This document shows positions 8,495 through 16,045 of a stretch of DNA of 18,216 nt, piece after piece. Source of the stretch: JANRJY01 sp033763735 (GTDB lineage: Bacteria; Bacteroidota; Bacteroidia; Cytophagales; UBA9547); assembly GCA_033763735.1 (NCBI GenBank), contig JANRJY010000084.1, positions 1-18,216 on the forward strand. The letters run 5' to 3'. The stretch's first letter is position 1, and each line of letters starts with the position of its first letter. The notes beneath the pieces are model-generated. The model was given only the letters and a program-made list of their open reading frames with translations. It ran no database searches and was not told the DNA's origin. A program made the translations under genes and the position numbers.

Positions 8495-8656
8495 TTACCC
8501 AAAAACCTCTTTCTCAAGCTTGGATATTTTCATGTCCGTTTTGATCAAGTAAGCTATCAATCCAACAAAAAGTATCAAAACTACGCCTACAACCACATAT
8601 ATTTTTCCACTGCTCCTCAATATGTCTGCCATTTCAACTGCTTGTAATAGTGTCAT
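8495..8656 (-). CDS. ccmD: CcmD-like small membrane protein
   Basis: A 53-codon frame starts at ATG 8656 and stops at 8495-8497. The protein begins MTLLQAVEMADILRSSGK, has one membrane helix (about residues 20-38, rich in V, L and I), and ends in a charged tail, KTDMKISKLEKEVFG. This is the shape of the CcmD family found after ccmC in Bacteroidota. In other bacteria CcmD is a single-span protein that works with the CcmABC heme exporter and helps release holo-CcmE. The start overlaps the ccmC stop as ATGA (8653-8656), which suggests translational coupling. No ccmE follows: the next 143 bp hold nothing I recognise, and then the CoiA-like gene begins. Confidence 0.85.
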   Translation of the reverse strand: MTLLQAVEMADILRSSGKIYVVVGVVLILFVGLIAYLIKTDMKISKLEKEVFG

Positions 8657-9324
8657 TTGCTTTGGTTTTCTTTTAGTTTTTGTTCGACAAATCTCATTCT
8701 ATATCTTAATTGCGTAATCCACACTCCCAACATAATCCAGGCAATGTTGGCCGGATAAAAAACCAACCGCATCCTATTGTCCAAATCATACGAGTTGAAC
8801 CCCGGATTACCGCCATTTCCGGGATGTAAGCTATCGGTTAATCTTGGAAGTACAAATAGCAAAGGAATAAGTATACAAAAAGCAAAAATGTTATACACCG
8901 CACTTATTCTGGCCTTTTGCTGATCATCATTGAACGAGCCTCTTAATACCATATATGCAAAATATATTAATAGTCCTATTGCTGAAGCATTTTGCTTTGG
9001 ATCGCCACTCCAATATGCACCCCAGGTATATTTGGCCCATAACATTCCGGTCACTAATCCTAATATTCCAAATATGATTCCTGAATTGGCATATTCAACT
9101 GCTTTTGTATCGAATTCCGGTTTGGGTTTTTGTAAATATCTGATTGAATTGATGAATGAAATCAAAAGCAAATAAATCATCCCAAACCACATGGGAACAT
9201 GGAAATACAAGTTTCTAATGGATTCATTGAGTATGGGTAGTGTGGGAACTTCCATCAAAAATCCGGCAATAATTGTATAAACTAATAGCGCAATACACGC
9301 CATTTTCCACCAAGATATTTTCAT
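8653..9324 (-). CDS. ccmC: Heme exporter / cytochrome c maturation protein CcmC
   Basis: The protein has 223 residues from ATG 9324. An in-frame TTG at 9339 would overlap ccmB and add only MAQLI, so the ATG (MKISWWK) is preferred. It has about six membrane helices. The tryptophan-rich periplasmic heme-binding motif is TWGAYWSGDPKQN at 100-112, flanked by the two candidate heme-ligand histidines H42 (YFHVPMWF) and H167 (DSLHPG). This is the CcmC/CcsA pattern. CcmC holds heme on the periplasmic side and transfers it to CcmE for cytochrome c assembly. It lies 2 bp after ccmB and overlaps the CcmD-like gene by 4 bp, so all three are surely co-transcribed. Confidence 0.95.
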   Translation of the reverse strand: MKISWWKMACIALLVYTIIAGFLMEVPTLPILNESIRNLYFHVPMWFGMIYLLLISFINSIRYLQKPKPEFDTKAVEYANSGIIFGILGLVTGMLWAKYTWGAYWSGDPKQNASAIGLLIYFAYMVLRGSFNDDQQKARISAVYNIFAFCILIPLLFVLPRLTDSLHPGNGGNPGFNSYDLDNRMRLVFYPANIAWIMLGVWITQLRYRMRFVEQKLKENQSK

Positions 9325-9326
9325 AA

Positions 9327-9992
9327 TTAATTGCGCCAAATATACGGAAACAAAATGTATGACAATGCCAGTACAAGTACATTTATTGCCATCAAAATTG
9401 TCAATTCATCATAACTTTCATATACATCAATTCCGTCAATTGCTTGCTTTGAAATTTTGATAATCAACAATAGCAAAGGTAAGATAATTGGGAAGCTCAG
9501 TATAGCCATTAAAGTACCGTTGTTACTTGCCTTAGAAGCGATGGCAGCCACAAAGGACAAACTCGATGCAAATGCTATTGAACTCAATACTAAGCATAAA
9601 AAAAAAGTGACTTGATCCTGAATTGGATTGCCCATAACAACACCATAAAACACAAATCCTATAACTGCCAACATCAATAGCAGAACACTGTTATAAATGA
9701 TTTTTGAAAAGATTATCGCCTCCGTCCTGCAAAGCATAAAATAATACAAATTTCTACCTTCTCTTTCGCCTGAAAATGATTTGGAAATGGCATTAATAGC
9801 ACTAAAAAGAATAATAATCCAAAATAATGCATTCCATGTAATCGGATGGATGATACCTTTTTTTACATTGAATGACAAATAGCAGATAAACACAGCCCCT
9901 GCCAAATACAACAATATCCCATTAAGTGCATATCGATTGCGCCATTCAATCGTAAAATCTTTATACAACAATGCACCTATTTGCTTGATCAT
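9327..9992 (-). CDS. ccmB: Heme exporter subunit CcmB
   Basis: The protein has 221 residues and starts at ATG 9992. It has six predicted membrane helices and the CcmB N-terminal cytoplasmic motif LLYKDFTIEWRNRYALNG. The loop SFSGEREGRNLYYF contains the conserved ERE...L segment that contacts the ATPase CcmA in this family. CcmB is the membrane subunit of the CcmAB(C) ABC complex that releases heme-loaded CcmE during cytochrome c maturation. ccmA is not in this window, as is common in Bacteroidota, where the ATPase is often encoded elsewhere. The gene starts 16 bp after the SGNH lipoprotein gene. Confidence 0.95.
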   Translation of the reverse strand: MIKQIGALLYKDFTIEWRNRYALNGILLYLAGAVFICYLSFNVKKGIIHPITWNALFWIIILFSAINAISKSFSGEREGRNLYYFMLCRTEAIIFSKIIYNSVLLLMLAVIGFVFYGVVMGNPIQDQVTFFLCLVLSSIAFASSLSFVAAIASKASNNGTLMAILSFPIILPLLLLIIKISKQAIDGIDVYESYDELTILMAINVLVLALSYILFPYIWRN

Positions 9993-10008
9993 ATTTGACT
10001 AAAATCAT

Positions 10009-10896
10009 TTATTTTGAAAATATGGAATCTACCACAGGGGTTATCCTATTTACCCACAATTTATATTGATAACCAGATGGATGCAAACCATCGTTGGCTA
10101 CCAATAATGGATCCCAATTTCTGGAAATATCGGTTATATTAACATAATTCACGCCTACATTATTGCTTTCCTGCAAATTCACCGCATTAAAATTATTGAT
10201 GCCTGCTGAAATTGTCATTTGGTTGTTCCGACCAAATGGCGTATACCCATAGTCAGGAATTGAAATCACAATTACATGATTTTTGTTGCCTTTGGCAAAA
10301 TTGATGGCAGTATTAAGGCAAGTAATAAATTCGCTTCTGTATGTTACAATGGAATTGCCTCTATATTGATTATTTACCCCTATCAACAAAAACACTAAAT
10401 CGTACGTGCTTGTATCATTGGCATTTGAAATGCCGTTGAGCAGCTCACCAGTAGTCCATCCTGTGGTAGCTATAATTTTAGTAACAGGAACATTATATCC
10501 CAATTTTTTGAGAGTATCAGCCAATTGTACCGGGTATCGTTCTGAAACACTGACACTTTGGCCAATAGTATAGGAATCACCTAAAGCAAGAATTTTAATG
10601 GTTTTTATTGAATTTCCCAAAGTGGTTAAGACAGGATTAACTGTAAAATTATAACTTTTAGCAATTGAATTCCGATTTGTGTCATCTATTGAACTGGAAG
10701 AAATCAAAAAATCGTAATTATCTAAAATCTTATTTGTTCCATTTGTTGAATCACTTTTGACACTTATTCCTGAAGTGGAAGTTATACCTACAATTGAATG
10801 ATTGGAACCAATCACTTCTTTTTGAGGTTCCTGAGTAGGAGTTGCACAACTACAAAACAACCAAATAACATTTAAATAAATCAAATACTTAATCAT
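10009..10896 (-). CDS. SGNH/GDSL-family hydrolase, predicted lipoprotein
   Basis: The protein has 295 residues. A short hydrophobic leader ends in a lipobox-like LFCSC, with the lipidated cysteine at C17. A serine-, threonine- and asparagine-rich linker follows (about 20-95). The SGNH blocks then appear in order: block I ILALGDSYTIG with nucleophile S108, block II glycine G146 (TTGWTTGELL), block III LIGVNNQYRG (G173, N175), and block V DGLHPSGY with D269 and H272. This fits an esterase/lipase or acyl-hydrolase tethered to a membrane, probably the outer membrane. The substrate is unknown. It lies 26 bp after the M43 protease and 16 bp before ccmB, so it may belong to the same transcript. Its link to heme export is not obvious. 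Confidence 0.85.
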   Translation of the reverse strand: MIKYLIYLNVIWLFCSCATPTQEPQKEVIGSNHSIVGITSTSGISVKSDSTNGTNKILDNYDFLISSSSIDDTNRNSIAKSYNFTVNPVLTTLGNSIKTIKILALGDSYTIGQSVSVSERYPVQLADTLKKLGYNVPVTKIIATTGWTTGELLNGISNANDTSTYDLVFLLIGVNNQYRGNSIVTYRSEFITCLNTAINFAKGNKNHVIVISIPDYGYTPFGRNNQMTISAGINNFNAVNLQESNNVGVNYVNITDISRNWDPLLVANDGLHPSGYQYKLWVNRITPVVDSIFSK

Positions 10897-10922
10897 AGGC
10901 TTATTTTTATCAAAGCCACAAA

Positions 10923-13598
10923 TTATTCTATTATAATTTTTCCTCGTTTTGTTCCGGTGTAGTAATAGTATAAGCCGGGTATTAAATGCGTATCCATTTC
11001 AATAATTCCCGGTTCAATTATTTGTTCAAAAACTATATTGCCCATTAAATCAATAATCACCAATTTGTTTCTTGTATGGCTATTAACTTTAAACTTCCCA
11101 TTATTGGGATTCGGGTATATCTCCATTGAATTTGGAAGTTCAATACTATTTTCAATGCCGGTCAAACATCCTGAATTCTCAACAGGAACGGATAATGAAA
11201 CTACATTTTTACAACCTTTTGAATCAATTCCCACTACTGAATATGTAGAAGTGTAATTTACAGTATCAGTGATTATATTACTATTTGAAGAACTTATTTC
11301 TCCAAATGACCTGCTATTGAACCATTGATAGTTAGTAGCACCACTAACTGTAAGCGTAATAACCTGACCACATTTTGCTAAACCATCTTTCAAGTTAGCA
11401 CTTAATGTCAATGTGGGTTTGGGATATATTACAATGTTATTGGTTTTTGTTAATGTGTTGCCTGTACCTAAGCTATTAGAAGCCGTCAGACTTACATTGT
11501 AAGTTCCTGCAGTATACAATATTGCTACAATATTTTGTCCGGAACTTGTAAGCGGTGATAATACATTTGAAACATCATTTATGGCCCATTTCCAACTTGT
11601 GGGATATTGAGATGATTGATCAGATAATGCAATATTATCACCGGAACATGCTACTTGTGGATTGGTAGAGAAATTAGAAGCAGGCACCGTAGTTCGGTTA
11701 GGCATTTGAATATTAATATTATCCAAATACAAAACATTACCCCAACCTGATTTGTTTATAAAATAAAATTGTAAATTACTTTGGCCATTGAGAAATGCCA
11801 GTGAAATTTGTTCCGTTCTCCATTGGCTTGAAGTTGGGACAAAACTCTGGTAAGTCGGAGGAGCGGTGGATAAGTTAATACCTCCCTTTTTCCAAAGTGA
11901 TGTTTTTGTTTGACCACAATTAGTTGAATAATAAATATTTAGTGTATCGTAATAATATTCCGGAAAGGAAGTAGAACTGCTTTTGTATGGGGTATATGCT
12001 ACATTAAAAGATAAGTAGGCATTTGCTCCACCCGTAAAATTAAATTTTGGGCTGATTATGCCACTTTCTTTATCCGTTTGGTCGTAAGTTGAATCATAAT
12101 TATTGCAAATGATTGATCTGCTACCGGTTCCAAAACCACTTGCTTGCGATGAATAAGTCCAAGGTTTTACATTTTCAGGAGTATAAAACAACCAATTACC
12201 TAAAACTGTGGAACTTGATTCCATATCAGCAAGAAAAGGCATTGATGCTTGATTTGAAGAAAGAATTGATATATAATTTTGACGAACTAATGTATCAGAA
12301 CCGAAAGTATTAGTAGCTATTATTTGAACCGTGTAATTTCCTATATTAGAAAATGCATAAGTAAAAGTATTTAATGATGAAGTTGTTACCACCTGTTTAT
12401 TACTATTTGTTATTGTCCAAATGCGTGAGGTTGGATTTCTTGAACTTTTATCGGTAAATGTGATTACATTTCCTACACAAGCCGATTGTTGGGAAACCGA
12501 AAAATCCGCTGAAGGGACTGAAGAAACTACATATACATTAGAATTGGGAAGTTCTTTTCTTCGAGGGCTATTTTGAAGAACCGTTAAAATTCTCGTTTTC
12601 TGATCGTTTGTAAAAATATTCATGCATCTATCATCAGCATAATCCATATAATTTTGATACATAGCTTGTACACCCGCAGTACATGAAGCATAGCTAGAAG
12701 GACATCCATATATGGGATCAGAAGTTGGTGGTGTATCATTGCAATAATCGGTTCCGGTACAATTACTTAAATCGCCCCAAATGTGCCTTAAACCAAAAAT
12801 GTGTCCCATTTCATGGGTTGCAGTTCTACCCAAATTATATGGAGGATTAATATTAGAGGTTCTTCCAAAAACATTAAATCTTATTACGAGTCCATCTGTG
12901 GTTGCACCTCCTTCAACAGGGTCCAATCCGTCCAATTGTGATAAATTGGGAAGTTGAGCATATCCTAACGTGGTGGCGTCCGTTCCTGAAAACCTTACCG
13001 TCCAAATGTTCAAATATTTTGTAGGATCCCAAATGGTAGTTGGTTTGAGGCTATTTTCTACATTAGTGATTGACCAGGCAGTTCTGCCACCATTATATCG
13101 GTGAACACCGGCTTCTGCTAATATTTTGCCTTGCAAATCAATAGTTGCCCTCACAAATTTAATAAACATCACTGCCCCAACAGGGTTGGTGTTATAGCCG
13201 TTGGTATTGATTATTTTGTTAAAATCTTCATTAAGGGCATCAAATTGTGATTGAATTTGGGCTTCACTGATATTTGTTCCGGTTCCAACTGCTTCACCAT
13301 TATGTACCACATGCACAATAACAGGAATGTATGTAGTATCAGTTGTTGTTCTGGAGCCTTTTCTCATTGCCTCAAAACGCGCAATATTTTTTTGAAAGTT
13401 TTTTTCTTCATCTAATAATGAAGGTAGGTTGTATTTACTTCTTCTAATACTATCTAATTGCATCGTATGACATACTCTATTTACAGGCAAATCATTTACA
13501 TAAATTGAAGGAATGCGATTTTGAGCGATTAAATTTAAAGTCCCAATGAAAATCAGTACTTTTAAGTAAAAAAATTTATTTGTAATAATTGAATACAT
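10923..13598 (-). CDS. Secreted M43 (pappalysin-type) zinc metalloprotease with PKD domains and T9SS type A sorting domain
   Basis: The protein has 891 residues from ATG 13598; an upstream TTG (13616) only adds six residues before the signal peptide. It has a signal peptide (to about 25), a short pro-region, then an M43 catalytic domain (about 85-345) opening with YIPVIVHVVHNG. The zinc motif is HEMGHIFGLRH with H262, E263, H266 and H272. The Met-turn is NYMDY (M318), with paired cysteines as in ulilysin/pappalysin relatives. Then come a PKD domain (about 362-445), a jelly-roll/MAM-like domain (about 450-634), a second PKD (about 638-725), an Ig-like domain (728-807), and the type A T9SS tail from about 826 (EIYPNPNNGKF to KRGKIIIE). 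All catalytic residues are present. It should be exported by Sec, cross the outer membrane by T9SS, and degrade proteins outside the cell. Confidence 0.93.
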   Translation of the reverse strand: MYSIITNKFFYLKVLIFIGTLNLIAQNRIPSIYVNDLPVNRVCHTMQLDSIRRSKYNLPSLLDEEKNFQKNIARFEAMRKGSRTTTDTTYIPVIVHVVHNGEAVGTGTNISEAQIQSQFDALNEDFNKIINTNGYNTNPVGAVMFIKFVRATIDLQGKILAEAGVHRYNGGRTAWSITNVENSLKPTTIWDPTKYLNIWTVRFSGTDATTLGYAQLPNLSQLDGLDPVEGGATTDGLVIRFNVFGRTSNINPPYNLGRTATHEMGHIFGLRHIWGDLSNCTGTDYCNDTPPTSDPIYGCPSSYASCTAGVQAMYQNYMDYADDRCMNIFTNDQKTRILTVLQNSPRRKELPNSNVYVVSSVPSADFSVSQQSACVGNVITFTDKSSRNPTSRIWTITNSNKQVVTTSSLNTFTYAFSNIGNYTVQIIATNTFGSDTLVRQNYISILSSNQASMPFLADMESSSTVLGNWLFYTPENVKPWTYSSQASGFGTGSRSIICNNYDSTYDQTDKESGIISPKFNFTGGANAYLSFNVAYTPYKSSSTSFPEYYYDTLNIYYSTNCGQTKTSLWKKGGINLSTAPPTYQSFVPTSSQWRTEQISLAFLNGQSNLQFYFINKSGWGNVLYLDNINIQMPNRTTVPASNFSTNPQVACSGDNIALSDQSSQYPTSWKWAINDVSNVLSPLTSSGQNIVAILYTAGTYNVSLTASNSLGTGNTLTKTNNIVIYPKPTLTLSANLKDGLAKCGQVITLTVSGATNYQWFNSRSFGEISSSNSNIITDTVNYTSTYSVVGIDSKGCKNVVSLSVPVENSGCLTGIENSIELPNSMEIYPNPNNGKFKVNSHTRNKLVIIDLMGNIVFEQIIEPGIIEMDTHLIPGLYYYYTGTKRGKIIIE

Positions 13599-13701
13599 AT
13601 TTTGGAAATTATTCAAATTAAATAAAGCATAACTATTTTACCAATTATTATCCATTAATAATCAAAATCCACAGGAAGTAATTAAGTAAACAGAAAAAAA
13701 C

Positions 13702-13709
13702 TAAGTTTG
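13702..13709 (+). promoter_or_regulatory. Putative -7 element (TAnnTTTG) for the type B T9SS cargo gene
   Basis: TAAGTTTG at 13702-13709 is an exact consensus match, so transcription would start near 13716. This makes the TTG at 13707, which lies inside the element, an unlikely start codon and favours TTG 13734. No convincing -33 TTG is seen. Confidence 0.42.
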
Positions 13710-13733
13710 CATTGTTATCTTTATTCTATTGAC

Positions 13734-15332
13734 TTGAATTCGATTTTTAAGAAAGTCTTAATTTTTTCAATACTTAACTTTTACATGAATGTTTTTGGGC
13801 AAAATTTAATATTTAACGGAGGTTTTGATGGAATACCGGGTGAAGGAATAAACGCAAGTATAACTGGTTGGGTAGCATGCAATCTTCAGCCTGATTTATT
13901 ACCAAGTGGAGCATGTGTTACTGTAGTCTCAGCCTTTGAAGGATCTTCGTTTATTGGAATGGGGTATACTGATGGCTCGGATTTAACAAATGAAAGATTT
14001 GGTCAACCATTAATTAACAAGGTCAAAAAAAACGAAAGTTATATTTTTGAAACAGAAGCTAGTGAAATCAGAGCTATATGTATTTGGAATACTATTCCTA
14101 CCTTATCTTCGAGTGCTTATATCAGGTTTGGAAATAATAATTGTAATATTCAAAAAACGATCAGATATACAAATAATCTTTCCGTAAACCAATGGGAACA
14201 TTATTGTATTAGCTTTAAAACAGACGCTGACTATAACTACTTTTCAATTAGTGGAGGAATAGGGGGCACACCACGTTATATGGTTGCGGATGACGTTAAA
14301 CTTTATAAAGCACCAAATTTAACCCTTTCGGGTACTAATTCTACCAATTTAAGTTTGAAAGAACATTATAAAATAAACAGCTATTGCGACATTCGTTTTG
14401 ATTGGTTTGTTTCCGATAGCGGAAGCATCCTATATAATGGTGATACCGCTTCTGTTACTTGGAGTTATATAGGCATTCATAATATTACAGTAACCGCTAC
14501 AAGTATATCACAACTTTCAGAAGTAGATAGAATTGTGTTTCCCATAACGGTTTCGGGAATTCCGCCAGCCAAAGCCAGTATTTTGGGACCGATAACAGTT
14601 TGCAACGATTCATTAGTGAATTATACTATTTCCCGAAATATAATTGATTCACTATACGTAAGTTTTACTGGTGGTAACCTAATTACACAAATTGGCAATA
14701 ATTTCAAATTTAAACTGACCATTCCAGGCATTGGAAACCTGATAGCAACTACTGATAATCAAACGGTTACGAGTATTTCTATTTATACAATTACCAGTTT
14801 TGTTTGCACGGTTACTTCAAGTCCAATTGTTGAATCTTGTTTAGGAGTGAATTGTACGATTCCTGTTACTTGTGTAGGTGCAAATTGTATGAATTGTTTT
14901 GGATTAATTTGCGAAAAACCAAATACATGCACAGGTAATAATTGTAATCCTGACACTAACATAGTGAAAGATCCTTGCAAAATTGACCCCACACCTTGTT
15001 ATTGTCCACCAAACTTATGCGATACTGTAAAACCACCTCCAATTGACTCAATATCACAAAAAAAACAAGTTGTTTTTTATAGTGCTTTCAGTCCAAATGG
15101 TGATGGATATAATGAATTTTGGTCCATTGATGGTGTAGAATCATATAAAACAATCTCACTATCAATTTTTGATATTTGGGGAAATATTGTTTATAATACT
15201 AATTGGTTTGATAATAAATGGAATGGCAACGCTAATGCAGGAACGCCACTTTCGGCAGGAGTATATTACTACCTAGTTGAAATCAAAGAAATTGGGTTAA
15301 CTAAAAGTGGTAGTGTAGCGATAATTAGATAA
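13734..15332 (+). CDS. T9SS type B cargo protein (gliding-motility C-terminal domain, CHU_C) with PKD-like domain and fourfold CxGxxC segment
   Basis: There is no ATG ahead of the signal peptide. TTG 13734 gives a normal leader (NSIFKKVLIFSILNFY...FGQ) and 532 residues; TTG 13707 is also open but overlaps a -7 element. Residues about 24-192 form a lectin-like jelly-roll module (LIFNGGFDG to VADDVKLY). Residues about 195-276 are PKD-like (FDWFVSDSG, HNITVTATS). A second beta-rich module follows (about 280-362). Then comes a cysteine-rich stretch with four CxGxxC units (C369-C374, C380-C385, C388-C393, C399-C404) and four more cysteines to C429. The C-terminus (about 447-532; FSPNGDGYNEFW, IFDIWGNIVY, GVYYYLVE) is the type B T9SS sorting domain. 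It is probably a surface adhesin or structural protein; no catalytic motif is seen. Confidence 0.88.
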   Translation: MNSIFKKVLIFSILNFYMNVFGQNLIFNGGFDGIPGEGINASITGWVACNLQPDLLPSGACVTVVSAFEGSSFIGMGYTDGSDLTNERFGQPLINKVKKNESYIFETEASEIRAICIWNTIPTLSSSAYIRFGNNNCNIQKTIRYTNNLSVNQWEHYCISFKTDADYNYFSISGGIGGTPRYMVADDVKLYKAPNLTLSGTNSTNLSLKEHYKINSYCDIRFDWFVSDSGSILYNGDTASVTWSYIGIHNITVTATSISQLSEVDRIVFPITVSGIPPAKASILGPITVCNDSLVNYTISRNIIDSLYVSFTGGNLITQIGNNFKFKLTIPGIGNLIATTDNQTVTSISIYTITSFVCTVTSSPIVESCLGVNCTIPVTCVGANCMNCFGLICEKPNTCTGNNCNPDTNIVKDPCKIDPTPCYCPPNLCDTVKPPPIDSISQKKQVVFYSAFSPNGDGYNEFWSIDGVESYKTISLSIFDIWGNIVYNTNWFDNKWNGNANAGTPLSAGVYYYLVEIKEIGLTKSGSVAIIR

Positions 15333-15337
15333 TGCGA

Positions 15338-15859
15338 TTAATGATGATGTCCGCCATCGCCATGCACATGCCCGTGTGAAATTTCTTCTTTGGTTGCTTC
15401 ACGTACCGATAATACAATTCCCTCAAACTGAAGATCTTTTCCGGCAAGTGGGTGATTGAAATCCATACGAATATATCTTTCAAATTCTTTAATTTCTAAA
15501 ATCCTGCCTCTTACATGGTGCCCATGCTCGTCTTGCATAGGAATGCTTCTACCTACCTGAAACACTTGTTTGTCGAGTTTGCCATCTGCATCCAAAAAAT
15601 CGTCAATTGGCAAGTTCATTATTTCATTGAAATCATAATTGCCAAATCCTTCTGCAGAAGTTATGGAAAAGTTAAAAGTATCACCTTTGCTTTTACCCAT
15701 CAAGTTAAATTCAAATTTAGGAGGCAATCCACTATTTCCAACCAAAAAATACATTGGGTTGGTATCATCCACCTCTTCTACCAATTGTGGTTTTTCCACA
15801 TTATTTGTAATAAATAATTTGAAGCCAACGGCTACTACTTTATTCAATTCTACTTTCAT
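15338..15859 (-). CDS. slyD: FKBP-type peptidyl-prolyl cis-trans isomerase, SlyD-like
   Basis: The protein has 173 residues and starts at ATG 15859. The FKBP half opens with MKVELNKVVAVGFKL and has the FLVGNSGLPPKFE and MGKSKGDTFNF signatures. The inserted chaperone (IF) domain spans about 75-125 (PIDDF to VRGRILEI). The FKBP fold closes with MDFNHPLAGKDLQFEG, which is diagnostic for SlyD. The C-terminal tail HGHVHGDGGHHH carries six histidines and should bind Ni, Zn or Cu, as the E. coli SlyD tail does. It catalyses proline isomerisation and helps folding in the cytoplasm; a link to metallo-enzyme maturation is known for SlyD, but no such genes are nearby. Its stop lies 5 bp from the convergent T9SS cargo gene. 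Confidence 0.93.
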   Translation of the reverse strand: MKVELNKVVAVGFKLFITNNVEKPQLVEEVDDTNPMYFLVGNSGLPPKFEFNLMGKSKGDTFNFSITSAEGFGNYDFNEIMNLPIDDFLDADGKLDKQVFQVGRSIPMQDEHGHHVRGRILEIKEFERYIRMDFNHPLAGKDLQFEGIVLSVREATKEEISHGHVHGDGGHHH

Positions 15860-15935
15860 TCGATTTCTGTTTTATGATACTTTAGAGATATATTAATATT
15901 GATTATTTCGAACTATACAGTTTGTTTATTTTAAA

Positions 15936-16007
15936 AGCCCCACCTAAATCCTCCCCACGGGGAGGACTTTAAGCCTCTCCCTATGGGGAGAGGTTTGGAG
16001 AGGGGCT
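15936..16007. repeat. GC-rich compound palindrome (REP-like element, possible terminator)
   Basis: Two adjacent hairpins, TCCTCCCC/GGGGAGGA (15949-15956 with 15959-15966) and CCTCTCCC/GGGAGAGG (15974-15981 with 15986-15993), are enclosed by an outer stem AGCCCC (15936-15941) / GGGGCT (16002-16007). The two halves are also imperfect reverse complements of each other. The block is far richer in GC than the flanking spacer and lies between the ABC permease gene and slyD, both on the minus strand. The shape resembles dispersed intergenic palindromes I know from Bacteroidota genomes. It could also end transcription of the permease operon. Confidence 0.7.
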
Positions 16008-16045
16008 AATTCGGATTTTCCACGGATTAACATTCTTTTTAGTGT

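Noticed and set aside
10898..10917. Small inverted repeat GGCTT/AAGCC between the protease and SGNH genes
   Set aside because: The 5-bp stem with a 10-base loop and no T run is too weak to call a terminator or an operator.
15515..15896. Plus-strand frames across slyD
   Set aside because: They are shadows of the SlyD gene, which has all family signatures on the minus strand.
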